Assembly: GCA_026015225.1 (NCBI GenBank)
Contig: JAOZGV010000093.1
Location: 1 to 10,437, forward strand
Origin: Candidatus Bathyarchaeota archaeon
GTDB lineage: Archaea; Thermoproteota; Bathyarchaeia; 40CM-2-53-6; RBG-13-38-9
Length of the DNA stretch: 10,437 bases
Direction: 5' to 3'
Part shown: piece by piece, positions 1 to 7,193 of the stretch
Numbering within the stretch: position 1 is the first letter of the stretch
How the letters are laid out: the number at the start of each line of letters is the position of its first letter
Position numbers and translations under genes: made by a program
Notes under the pieces: model-generated
What the model was told of the DNA's origin: nothing
The model's input: only the letters and a program-made list of their open reading frames with translations
Databases searched by the model: none

Positions 1-1141
1 TAAATCATCAATCGATAGAGGACTTGTTCGCTCAACCTTTTTTAGAGTATATGAAGCTGATTGTAAACAATATTTAGGTGGATTACGAGATAAATTTGAG
101 ATGCCAGAATCAGGTATAAGAGGATATAGAGGAGACAAATATTATAGACTTTTAGAAGAGGATGGAATAATTTCAGTCGAATCCTCAGTAGAGGGTAATT
201 CAGTCCTTATCGGAAGAACTAGTCCTCCTCGATTTTTAGAAGAATATAGGGAGTTCGAAGTTCGAGGCCCCACTAAAAGAGATTCATCAATATGTGTTAG
301 ACCATCAGAGTCTGGACTAGTCGATCAAGTCTTTGTTACAGAATCTGTAGAGGGTAATAAGCTAGTCAAAGTGAGAGTTAGAAATGAACGTGTTCCAGAA
401 CTTGGGGACAAATTCGCATCAAGGCACGGACAAAAAGGAGTAATAGGACTCTTAGTACCAGAAGAAAATATGCCATTCACAGAGGATGGTGTAGTTCCTG
501 ATATCGTCATCAACCCTCATGCGATTCCCTCTAGGATGACTATAGGACAATTTATTGAGGGAATTGCAGGCAAAGCTGCCTCTATGGAGGGTAAACAAAT
601 TGACGGGACTCCTTTTGATAATGTTAAACTCGAAGAACTTAGAGAAAATCTTCCAAGATTAGGTTTTCAGCATAGCGGAAGAGAAGTTCTTTACGATGGA
701 ATGAGTGGGAATAAATTAGTGGCTGATGTATTTATTGGAGTAGTGTATTATCAAAAACTACACCATATGGTCGCTGATAAGATGCATTCTAGAGCAAGAG
801 GACAAGTGCAAATGTTAACAAGGCAACCAACAGAAGGCAGAGCTAGAGGAGGGGGGCTTAGATTCGGAGAAATGGAGAGAGATTGTCTTATAGGTCATGG
901 CGCCTCAGCCCTGCTTAGAGATAGATTGTTGGAAGAATCAGATAAATACATAGCGATGGTTTGTGAAAATTGTGGATTAATGGCTTATCAAGATTTAAAA
1001 CAGAATAAATATATCTGCCGAATTTGTGGAGATAAAGCTACAATCTCCCCGGTTGAAATATCATATGCGTTTAAGCTCCTAATACAGGAATTAATGTCTC
1101 TTGGAATAGCTCCGAAATTAATAGTTGGAGACCGTGCTTGA
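1..1141 (+). CDS. rpoB: DNA-directed RNA polymerase subunit B (RpoB), C-terminal part, 5' end outside window
   Basis: This is the C-terminal portion of the second-largest catalytic subunit of archaeal RNA polymerase. The reading frame is open from base 2, well before the first ATG at 101, and the upstream residues (SSIDRGLVRSTFFRVYEA) are typical RpoB text, so this is a truncated gene and not one starting at 101. Visible hallmarks are GDKFASRHGQKG (404-439), which lies in the hybrid-binding/active-centre region; the segment LTRQPTEGRARGGGLRFGEM (about 815-874); and a C-terminal zinc ribbon with CxxC pairs at codons 962/971 and 1016/1025. It ends ELMSLGIAPKLIVGDRA at a TGA (1139-1141). The last four bases overlap the TTG proposed as the rpoA start, which points to translational coupling. 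Because the 5' part is missing, I cannot tell whether rpoB is intact or split into B'' and B', as in many Euryarchaeota. Identification is certain from motifs and context. Confidence 0.98.
   Translation, partial: KSSIDRGLVRSTFFRVYEADCKQYLGGLRDKFEMPESGIRGYRGDKYYRLLEEDGIISVESSVEGNSVLIGRTSPPRFLEEYREFEVRGPTKRDSSICVRPSESGLVDQVFVTESVEGNKLVKVRVRNERVPELGDKFASRHGQKGVIGLLVPEENMPFTEDGVVPDIVINPHAIPSRMTIGQFIEGIAGKAASMEGKQIDGTPFDNVKLEELRENLPRLGFQHSGREVLYDGMSGNKLVADVFIGVVYYQKLHHMVADKMHSRARGQVQMLTRQPTEGRARGGGLRFGEMERDCLIGHGASALLRDRLLEESDKYIAMVCENCGLMAYQDLKQNKYICRICGDKATISPVEISYAFKLLIQELMSLGIAPKLIVGDRA
1127..1130 (+). promoter_or_regulatory. Shine-Dalgarno-like GGAG before rpoA
   Basis: GGAG lies inside the end of rpoB, 7 bases ahead of TTG 1138 and 13 ahead of ATG 1144. 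The 7-base spacing favours TTG as the initiator and coupling to rpoB termination. This is inference from spacing only. Confidence 0.45.
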
Positions 1142-4100
1142 AAATGATGACTTTTGGCGAAGAGATTTTCAAATCTGTTAATTGTATAGGATTCTCATTA
1201 TTATCTCCAGCAGAGATACGCAAACTCTCGGTAGTTGAGATCCAAACAGCTGATACTTATGACGAAGATGGCGTTCCAATAACCTCAGGTTTAATGGATG
1301 GAAGGCTCGGAACATTAGAGCCAAGACAGAAATGTAGAACGTGTGGAAATACTGCATCTTCATGTCCAGGTCATTTTGGACTAATAGAGTTAGCTGAACC
1401 TGTAATTCATGTTTCTTTTGTTAAACTCGTTTACAAACTGCTTCAGAATTCTTGCAGAAATTGTGGGAAGATCATGCTTCCACAAGAAAAGATAGATAAT
1501 TTCAGGAATTCCATTAAAGAAAATATCGAGAGATTAAATACAGTTCCCGAAGATGTTTATAAAAAAATACTAAAGACTGCAAAGTCTCACGAATGTCCAT
1601 ATTGTGGAGCTAAGCGATATCCAATAGAATTAGCAAAACCAACTTCTTTTTATGAATCAATAGAAAGTGGAGCGATAAAACTTACTCCTAGCTCTATCAG
1701 AGAAAGACTTGAGAGGATACCAGAGGAAGACCTTGAATTAATAGGTATGAATACAAGTACGGCACGACCTGAATGGATGGTTTTACAAGTTTTACCCGTC
1801 CCTCCAGTCAGTGTAAGACCATCAATAACATTAGAATCAGGGATAAGGTCAGAAGATGATTTGACTCATAAGCTTGTCGATATTGTAAGAATAAACCAGA
1901 AACTCAAAGAAGCCATGGAATCCGGTGTGCCTATAAATATAATACAAGAACTACATGATCTTCTTCAGTATCATGTTACGACTTATTTTGATAATGAAGT
2001 ATCAGGAATTCCTCCCGCAAGACACAGGTCAGGAAGACCATTAAAAACAATATGTCAAAGACTGAGGGGCAAAGAAGGAAGATTTAGAGGAAATCTTTCT
2101 GGGAAGAGAGTTGATTTTTCTGCAAGAACTGTCATTTCTCCAGATATAAACCTAGATCTAAATGAAGTTGGCGTCCCGATTGATATTGCTTCGAAATTGA
2201 CTGTACCCGAAAGGGTTACAAAATGGAACATAGAGGAATTAAAAAAGTATATTGAAAATGGACCTGATAATTATCCCGGTGCGTTATATATAGTTAGACC
2301 AGATGGGAGAAGAATAAGGTTAGAATTTGTCACTGAGAGAAAAGAGTTAGCAGAGAGTCTACAATTTGGTTTCATAGTGGAGAGACATATAAAGAAAGGC
2401 GATACTGTTTTATTTAACAGACAGCCTTCCCTTCACAGAATGTCTATTATGGCGCATGTTGTTCAAGTTCTCCCATATAAAACATTCAGATTAAATCCAT
2501 GTGTATGTCCTCCGTATAATGCCGATTTTGATGGGGATGAAATGAACCTACACGTTCCTCAAAGCGAAGAAGCAAGAACAGAGGCGAAACTTTTAATGCA
2601 AGTACAAGATCAAATTCTATCCCCGAGATATGGGGGGCCAATAATAGGTGCAATAAGAGATCTGTTAAGCTCAGCTTACATATTGACAAACAAATCAACA
2701 TTCTTAGAAAGAGAACAGGTTAATCGTCTTTTAGTTGCTTCTGGATATAATAATGCAATTCCAGAACCCGATATTAAAAAACCAAACCATCTTTGGAGTG
2801 GTAAGAGTATATTCAGCTTATTCCTTCCAAAAGGAATGAATTTTACTTCGAAATCGAATTTATGTACAATGTATAAATGCAAAAAATGCCTGAAAGAAAA
2901 GTGTCTATACGATTCATATATCGTAATTAAGGATGGAATTTTAAAACAAGGTGTAATAGATAAGAATTCAATAGGTGCTGAGAAATCTGAGAGCCTATTT
3001 CATAGGATTGTAAAGGACTTTGGTCCGGAAGACGCTAGGAGTTTCTTAAATTCGATAGCAAAACTTCTAGACAGATTCATTACTTCAAGAGGTTTTACAT
3101 ATGCTATAGATGAGCTTGAAGTTTCTGATAAAATAAAAGAAAAAATTAAAAGTGCTATGAATAAAACAGAAAATAAAGTAAATGAATTAATAAATAAATA
3201 CAAAACAGGTTCTTTGGAGAGACTACCAGGTCAAACTATGGATGGTTCTTTGGAGATCTATATAATGAATGAGTTATCCAAAGTAAGAGATCTTGCAGGT
3301 GAATATGCTGAAGGCTATTTTAGCTCCGATAATAATGGGATAATAATGACAAGAGCTGGTGCAAGGGGGTCTATGCTCAACATAGGGCAAATGACAGCAT
3401 GTCTAGGACAGCAGTCAATCAGGGGCAAAAGGATACTTCGGGGTTATAGAGACAGGACGATGCCGTTTTTCCAACTAGGAGATGCCGGGGCTGAAGCTAG
3501 AGGTTTTGTTTATTCATCATATCGAAGTGGACTGAATCCGATAGAATTTTTCTTCCATGCAATGGGCGGCAGAGAAGGATTAGTAGATACTGCCGTCAGA
3601 ACTCAACAAAGCGGATATATGCAAAGAAGATTGATAAATGCTTTAGAGCATTTAAAAATCGAGTATGATGGTACTGTCAGAGATTCAAGCGGAAACATAA
3701 TACAATTTAAATATGGGGAAGATGGTGTTGATGCGGCAAAGAGTGACCATGGAAAAGCAGTAAATATTGAAAGATTAATTGAGAGTGTCAAACTAGTATT
3801 TCCAAAAGGATCGAAAGCCAGTAAGAAATTTATTGAGGAAGAAATTGTAAAAGTAAAAGCGAATCTACCAAATGCTCTAAAAAATAGATTAAGAAATGCT
3901 TTACTTGAAGAAGACGGTTCAAGAAAATTTGTTGAAGAGGTCATAAATCGAGTTTTAGAGAATTATAACAAATCTCTAATAGAGCCAGGCGAGGCTGCTG
4001 GAATCATATCAGCACAATCTATAGGAGAACCGGGTACACAGATGACCCTTAGAACATTCCATTTCGCTGGTGTGCGAGAACAAAATGTCACTCTTGGATT

Positions 4101-4959
4101 GCCACGATTAATAGAGATTGTTGATGCGAGAAAGATGCCTTCAACTCCTATGATGACAGTTCGCTTAGATAAAGATTGTAGAAAAAGTAAAAAGAAAGCC
4201 CAGGAAATTGCTAGTATGATAACACCAACTTCTTTAGAAGATATCGCGATGATAGAATCCGTAATAACAGATATGAAGATATACGCTAGATTAGATCCTC
4301 AGGCAATGCAAAAGAGAGGAGTATCCATGGGAAATGTAGAAACTGCCATAGAGGCTATAAGATATGATGTCGAAGTAAACGGGCACGACATTGAAGTTTC
4401 ATTAAAAGATGTTGAAATACCAAAATTCCAGAAATTTTCCCAAAGTTTCAAATCCATAATTATCAAAGGAGCTCCGGATGTAAAAAGAACATTAGTTTTA
4501 GAAGAAGAGGGAGAATGGATAATAAGAACAGAGGGTTCTGGATTAGGTTATGTTCTTAATCTTCCGGGAGTAGATCCGAGAAGGACTTCTTCAAACAACA
4601 TTCATGAAGTGGCTTCTACTCTTGGAATTGAGGCAGGTAGAAACATAATAATCCAAGAGGCTATAAATGTACTCGAAGAACAAGGACTTGATGTAGATGT
4701 AAGACATGTAATGCTAGTTGCGGATATGATGACTTCATCAGGGGATGTATTACAAGTAGGAAGACATGGTGTCAGTGGCGAAAAAGCAAGTCCTCTTGCA
4801 AGAGCAGCTTTTGAAATAGCTATTCCAACTATGGTCGATGCGGCAATAAAAGGCACTCAAGATCCTCTTAAAGGTGTGGCCGAAAATGTTATTGTTGGAA
4901 GAGAAATTCCAATGGGCACAGGATCAATAGAAGTTTATATGTCTATGCGCAAAAAGTGA
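1138..4959 (+). CDS. rpoA: DNA-directed RNA polymerase subunit A, unsplit (A' + A'' fused)
   Basis: This is the largest subunit of archaeal RNA polymerase, 1273 aa, with both halves in one frame. Zinc-binding cysteines occur at 66/69/76 with H79 (CxxC...CPGH) and at 106/109 and 153/156. The catalytic NADFDGD motif is at 461-467, with Mg-binding aspartates 463, 465 and 467. The bridge-helix region (GLNPIEFFFHAMGGREGLVD) starts at about 798. The A''-type portion with the trigger loop (PGEAAGIISAQSIGEPGTQM, then LRTFHFAGV) runs from about 950. Most archaea break the gene between the bridge helix and the trigger-loop part; here residues 835-950 read through without a stop or restart. The start is uncertain: TTG at 1138 overlaps the rpoB stop and has GGAG at 1127-1130 with 7-base spacing, while ATG codons lie at 1144 and 1147. 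Four extra cysteines (576, 581, 584, 589) may form a small metal site. Gene identity is certain; the exact start is not. Confidence 0.98.
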   Translation: MKMMTFGEEIFKSVNCIGFSLLSPAEIRKLSVVEIQTADTYDEDGVPITSGLMDGRLGTLEPRQKCRTCGNTASSCPGHFGLIELAEPVIHVSFVKLVYKLLQNSCRNCGKIMLPQEKIDNFRNSIKENIERLNTVPEDVYKKILKTAKSHECPYCGAKRYPIELAKPTSFYESIESGAIKLTPSSIRERLERIPEEDLELIGMNTSTARPEWMVLQVLPVPPVSVRPSITLESGIRSEDDLTHKLVDIVRINQKLKEAMESGVPINIIQELHDLLQYHVTTYFDNEVSGIPPARHRSGRPLKTICQRLRGKEGRFRGNLSGKRVDFSARTVISPDINLDLNEVGVPIDIASKLTVPERVTKWNIEELKKYIENGPDNYPGALYIVRPDGRRIRLEFVTERKELAESLQFGFIVERHIKKGDTVLFNRQPSLHRMSIMAHVVQVLPYKTFRLNPCVCPPYNADFDGDEMNLHVPQSEEARTEAKLLMQVQDQILSPRYGGPIIGAIRDLLSSAYILTNKSTFLEREQVNRLLVASGYNNAIPEPDIKKPNHLWSGKSIFSLFLPKGMNFTSKSNLCTMYKCKKCLKEKCLYDSYIVIKDGILKQGVIDKNSIGAEKSESLFHRIVKDFGPEDARSFLNSIAKLLDRFITSRGFTYAIDELEVSDKIKEKIKSAMNKTENKVNELINKYKTGSLERLPGQTMDGSLEIYIMNELSKVRDLAGEYAEGYFSSDNNGIIMTRAGARGSMLNIGQMTACLGQQSIRGKRILRGYRDRTMPFFQLGDAGAEARGFVYSSYRSGLNPIEFFFHAMGGREGLVDTAVRTQQSGYMQRRLINALEHLKIEYDGTVRDSSGNIIQFKYGEDGVDAAKSDHGKAVNIERLIESVKLVFPKGSKASKKFIEEEIVKVKANLPNALKNRLRNALLEEDGSRKFVEEVINRVLENYNKSLIEPGEAAGIISAQSIGEPGTQMTLRTFHFAGVREQNVTLGLPRLIEIVDARKMPSTPMMTVRLDKDCRKSKKKAQEIASMITPTSLEDIAMIESVITDMKIYARLDPQAMQKRGVSMGNVETAIEAIRYDVEVNGHDIEVSLKDVEIPKFQKFSQSFKSIIIKGAPDVKRTLVLEEEGEWIIRTEGSGLGYVLNLPGVDPRRTSSNNIHEVASTLGIEAGRNIIIQEAINVLEEQGLDVDVRHVMLVADMMTSSGDVLQVGRHGVSGEKASPLARAAFEIAIPTMVDAAIKGTQDPLKGVAENVIVGREIPMGTGSIEVYMSMRKK

Positions 4960-4968
4960 AATAAGAAA

Positions 4969-5271
4969 ATGGTTAATTTTAATAAACAATTATCAGTAGT
5001 TTTAAGGACAGGCAAAGTAGAATTTGGTAGTAAAAGGGCAAAGGATCTCACAAAAACTGGAAAGGCTAAGATGGTTATCTTGGCGTCCAATTGCCCAGAA
5101 CCTAATAAGGGGAAAATATTAAATAATGCAAAATTATCAAAAGTTCCAGTCCATACCTTTCCTGGTACAAGTCTGGAATTAGCTTCTTTGAGTGAGAAGC
5201 CATTCATAGTGGCAGCAATTTCAATAAAAGAACTAGGTGATTCTGAGATACTTAAAATAGTTGAGAAATAA
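4969..5271 (+). CDS. rpl30e: Large-subunit ribosomal protein eL30 (L30e)
   Basis: This 100-aa protein is the archaeal/eukaryotic ribosomal protein eL30, a component of the large subunit and a member of the L7Ae/L30e RNA-binding fold family. Family features are visible: an N-terminal GKVEFGSKRAKDLTKTGKAK stretch, the central MVILASNCPEP strand-turn (about residues 35-45), the PVHTFPGTSLELASL segment (about 60-74) and the conserved GDSEIL near the C terminus. Length matches the family (about 100 aa). It starts 9 bases after the rpoA stop and ends 2 bases before nusA, so it is co-transcribed with the polymerase genes. The rpoA-rpl30e-nusA order is conserved in many archaea. No strong Shine-Dalgarno is seen before its ATG; translation may depend on coupling. 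Confidence 0.96.
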   Translation: MVNFNKQLSVVLRTGKVEFGSKRAKDLTKTGKAKMVILASNCPEPNKGKILNNAKLSKVPVHTFPGTSLELASLSEKPFIVAAISIKELGDSEILKIVEK

Positions 5272-5273
5272 AA

Positions 5274-5711
5274 ATGCTAGAATCGAAAATAATTTTAAAG
5301 AATGAAGAGATGCAATACATTGCATTATTTGGAAGTATAACAGGCGCAACTTCAGAAGATTGTTTGATAGATGATAATAATGGAAGGATCATCTTTATAG
5401 CTAAAAAGGGTGAGATGGGTTTAGCCATTGGAAAAAATGGTAAAAACATTGAAACTCTCAAAAAAATGACTGGTCGACAAATAGAAGTTGTTGAAAATGC
5501 AGAAACCCCAGAAGAATTAATTAAAAATTCTCTGTCTCCAGCCAGAATAAGTAATATCAGAATAACCGAGAATCCAAAAAGAAAGATAGCCGTTGTTGAA
5601 GTTGAATCAAAGGACAAAGCTATAGCCATTGGGAAGAACGGCAGAACAATAGAAAAAACAAGAATGCTTGTTAAGAGATATTTTCAAGTAGATCATGTTG
5701 TAATTACTTGA
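5274..5711 (+). CDS. nusA: NusA-like transcription factor (two KH domains)
   Basis: This 145-aa protein is the archaeal NusA homologue, which consists of only the two KH RNA-binding domains and lacks the N-terminal polymerase-binding and S1 domains of bacterial NusA. Both KH signatures are visible: the GKNG loop at 53-56 (within LAIGKNGKNIETLKKMTG) and the second at 120-123 (within AIAIGKNGRTIEKTRMLV). The length is normal for the archaeal family. It is presumed to bind RNA and act with RNA polymerase in elongation or termination, though its archaeal role is less defined than in bacteria. It begins 2 bases after rpl30e and is the last gene of the operon: a six-T tract follows 17 bases after the stop, and the next gene has a separate promoter. 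In many archaea rps12 comes next; here it lies about 2.8 kb away. Confidence 0.95.
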   Translation: MLESKIILKNEEMQYIALFGSITGATSEDCLIDDNNGRIIFIAKKGEMGLAIGKNGKNIETLKKMTGRQIEVVENAETPEELIKNSLSPARISNIRITENPKRKIAVVEVESKDKAIAIGKNGRTIEKTRMLVKRYFQVDHVVIT

Positions 5712-5728
5712 GAAATTAGCAAGTCAAA

Positions 5729-5734
5729 TTTTTT
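5729..5734 (+). terminator. Oligo-T terminator candidate after nusA
   Basis: Six consecutive T residues lie 17 bases downstream of the nusA stop codon. Archaeal RNA polymerase terminates at T-rich tracts without needing a hairpin, so this is a plausible end for the rpoB-rpoA-rpl30e-nusA transcript. Confidence 0.5.
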
Positions 5735-5741
5735 AGTGTGC

Positions 5742-5758
5742 AAATAAAATATTTATTT
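5742..5758 (+). repeat. AT-only perfect inverted repeat (7-bp arms)
   Basis: AAATAAA and TTTATTT flank a three-base centre in the gap between nusA and the next gene. It may be part of the terminator region or an AT-rich promoter element. Such palindromes arise easily in AT-rich spacers, so function is uncertain. Confidence 0.35.
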
Positions 5759-5791
5759 CATTATTGTCTAGAGTCCGTTTAGAAGGTCCCC

Positions 5792-5800
5792 AATATATTA
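5792..5800 (+). promoter_or_regulatory. Putative TATA box for a leaderless transcript of the anchored surface protein
   Basis: AATATATTA is centred about 28 bases before ATG 5824. In archaea the TATA box is centred about 26 bases before the transcription start, so transcription would begin at or next to this ATG. This leaderless arrangement is the main reason for choosing 5824 over the upstream TTG at 5764. Confidence 0.5.
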
Positions 5801-5823
5801 GGATTCCTTGTTCGGGTTTTTTT

Positions 5824-6573
5824 ATGAATTTTACAATAAGATTTGGATTGTCTATAATTCTAATTGTCATCATATTTTGTACTCAAATCCCTCAAACTAT
5901 AGGAGTACAATCTGGTATTGTGATACAACCACCAAATGCGGATACATGGGTAAATAGCATGTATCTTCATACAAAATATCCTGAAAAACCGCATGGATAT
6001 CTTTGGGCGTTATTTGCTGGCAATATGCATTATAAACTCGAAGATGTCTTTGGATCATCAAGAATTTATTTGAAATTCAATTTAAGTGCAATTACTTCGG
6101 AATATCAAATAGTATCAGCTATTTTAAAATTATATATGTACGATGGCCCATCTTCACAGCATAGATTTGATATTCACATTGTAAACGGGGATTGGAATGA
6201 AAACTTATTAATTTGGGCTACTCAACCGGATTTTGATGAAACACCAATTGATTCGACTAATATCGATTCAACAGCTAATAGATGGATTAGTTGGAATGTT
6301 ACAAAAGCAATGGAGGGCTGGCATTTAGGTAAATATGATGATCATGGTTTAATGATAAAGATAAATAAGGAAATGAACGTATCAGATGAAATTGTCTCTT
6401 TCTATCCTAAAGAAAATGTAGCTGGAGAAGAATTTGCACCAAAACTGGAAATAATTGTAGAAGGGGATACTGAAATACCTGAAATACCTCTGTATACTTT
6501 CCCAATGTTCTTAGCATGTGTTATATTTTTTGCTTATCGAAGTTTTAGAAAAATTGAAAAAATAATACCTTAA
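5824..6573 (+). CDS. Predicted secreted, C-terminally anchored DNRLRE/CBM96-like domain protein
   Basis: This 249-aa protein is predicted to sit outside the cell, held by a C-terminal membrane anchor. The frame is open from TTG 5764, but I start at ATG 5824: it puts a signal peptide right at the N terminus (MNFTIRF then a hydrophobic run ILIVIIF, with likely cleavage near residues 25-30) and sits at leaderless distance from a TATA-like element. Residues about 35-210 read like the DNRLRE/CBM96 beta-sandwich: PNADTWV opening, SRIYLKFNLSAI, AILKLYMYDG, a DWNENLLIWATQP strand, WISWNVTKAMEGW and HGLMIKI, ending PKLEIIVEG. Related domains occur in archaeal and bacterial surface proteins, sometimes in polysaccharide-active ones. 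The C terminus has an IPEIPLYTF motif, one hydrophobic helix (about 222-240) and a basic tail (RSFRKIEK), resembling an archaeosortase-type signal or a simple anchor. No catalytic module is visible, so ligand and function are unknown. Confidence 0.75.
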   Translation: MNFTIRFGLSIILIVIIFCTQIPQTIGVQSGIVIQPPNADTWVNSMYLHTKYPEKPHGYLWALFAGNMHYKLEDVFGSSRIYLKFNLSAITSEYQIVSAILKLYMYDGPSSQHRFDIHIVNGDWNENLLIWATQPDFDETPIDSTNIDSTANRWISWNVTKAMEGWHLGKYDDHGLMIKINKEMNVSDEIVSFYPKENVAGEEFAPKLEIIVEGDTEIPEIPLYTFPMFLACVIFFAYRSFRKIEKIIP

Positions 6574-6619
6574 ATTACCGATTCAATTAGAGATCTATTT
6601 TAGATTAAATTACTTGGCA

Positions 6620-6627
6620 CGCGCGCT
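6620..6627. repeat. GC-rich patch CGCGCGCT, left arm of an inverted pair around the PEBP gene
   Basis: An 8-bp alternating GC tract just past the 3' end of the PEBP gene. Its exact inverse (AGCGCGCG) is at 7087-7094, just before the gene's start. Such CG runs stand out in this AT-rich window. In the gene's orientation the left arm is downstream and the right arm is in the 5' untranslated region. Confidence 0.6.
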
Positions 6628-6634
6628 TAGCACT

Positions 6635-7072
6635 CTATCTACCATATAAACCCACTATTTCTCCTTTTGCTATTATCTTTCCTTTCATTGCTTCTTCCAG
6701 ATCTCTTTTCCTTGCGTTTGAATTTAGATCTAGTTTAGTTTTCAAAGCATAAATTTTGAAAAAATATCTATGTATACCCGAGGGAGGGCATGGCCCACCA
6801 TAAGAGGTTTTGTTGAAATCATTGATGCCTTCAACTCCAGGGACAGTATCTTCGTCAATTTCTTCAGTAGGATTTACATTCCAGACTATCCAATGAACCC
6901 ATGTTCCCATTGGCGCATCTGGATCGTCAATTATCAAAGCTAAGCTCTTAGTACCATTTGGGATATTTTGAAATTTCAGAGGTGGATTAACATCAATACC
7001 ATCACAAGTATATTTAGAAGGAATTCGCTCGTTATTCTTGAAAGCTGAACTAATAATCTTTAATTTTTGCAT
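6635..7072 (-). CDS. YbhB/YbcL family Raf-kinase-inhibitor-like (PEBP) protein
   Basis: This is a 145-aa cytoplasmic protein of the phosphatidylethanolamine-binding-protein superfamily, prokaryotic YbhB/YbcL branch. Diagnostic residues are the IPSKYTCDGIDVNPPL N-terminal stretch, the anion-pocket motif DDPDAP with MGTWVHWIVWN following, and GPCPPSGIHRYFFKIYAL. Length is standard and no signal peptide is seen. Physiological roles for prokaryotic members are poorly defined; kinase inhibition is a name inherited from mammalian homologues and should not be assumed. The frame also allows ATG at 7081, but GAGG (7085-7082 on this strand) touches that codon and lies 9 bases ahead of ATG 7072, so the shorter start is preferred. 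It follows the M20 gene on the same strand after 112 bases containing a T8 tract and a TATA-like element, so it is probably transcribed on its own. Confidence 0.93.
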   Translation of the reverse strand: MQKLKIISSAFKNNERIPSKYTCDGIDVNPPLKFQNIPNGTKSLALIIDDPDAPMGTWVHWIVWNVNPTEEIDEDTVPGVEGINDFNKTSYGGPCPPSGIHRYFFKIYALKTKLDLNSNARKRDLEEAMKGKIIAKGEIVGLYGR

Positions 7073-7085
7073 ATATTCCATCCTC

Positions 7086-7102
7086 TAGCGCGCGCTGCGC
7101 TA
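7086..7102 (-). other. GC-rich hairpin in the presumed 5' UTR of the PEBP gene
   Basis: TAGCGC and GCGCTA form a 6-bp stem with a 5-base loop (alternatively a 10-bp self-complementary AGCGCGCGCT). The hairpin directly precedes GAGG, the likely ribosome-binding site. If transcription starts near 7104 as the TATA element suggests, the hairpin would be at the very 5' end of the mRNA and could modulate access to the ribosome site. A regulatory function is inference. Confidence 0.45.
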
Positions 7103-7125
7103 AAGCGAAATCGTAATATTGTATG

Positions 7126-7133
7126 TATAAAAA
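7126..7133 (-). promoter_or_regulatory. Putative TATA box for the PEBP gene
   Basis: On the minus strand this reads TTTTTATA. It predicts a start about 25 bases downstream, near 7104, giving a short leader of about 30 bases with a GC-rich hairpin before the start codon. Confidence 0.45.
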
Positions 7134-7166
7134 TCAAAATTAAATAATAAAAATTATTAAGTTATT

Positions 7167-7174
7167 AAAAAAAA
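7167..7174 (-). terminator. T8 terminator after the M20 peptidase gene
   Basis: Eight consecutive T residues on the minus strand lie about 19 bases past the stop codon of the M20 gene. This is a strong archaeal-type intrinsic termination signal and separates the M20 transcript from the PEBP gene. Confidence 0.6.
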
Positions 7175-7193
7175 TTCACAGCATACTTTTCAT

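Noticed and set aside
3603..3944. 113-codon minus-strand open frame inside rpoA
   Set aside because: It is antisense to a strongly conserved part of RpoA, and its translation is serine/phenylalanine-rich shadow sequence with no recognisable domain.
5252..5629. 125-codon minus-strand open frame opposite nusA
   Set aside because: Antisense to the two-KH protein, whose motifs are unmistakable; the reverse translation shows no family features.
5764..5823. TTG start giving a 269-aa version of the surface protein
   Set aside because: The extra 20 residues precede a canonical signal peptide and contain a promoter-like TATA element; ATG 5824 is the better start.
6614..7102. PEBP gene as a transposon cargo with terminal inverted repeats
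   Set aside because: The inverted patches are only about 8 bp, simple alternating CG, without target duplications or a transposase; kept only as an observation.
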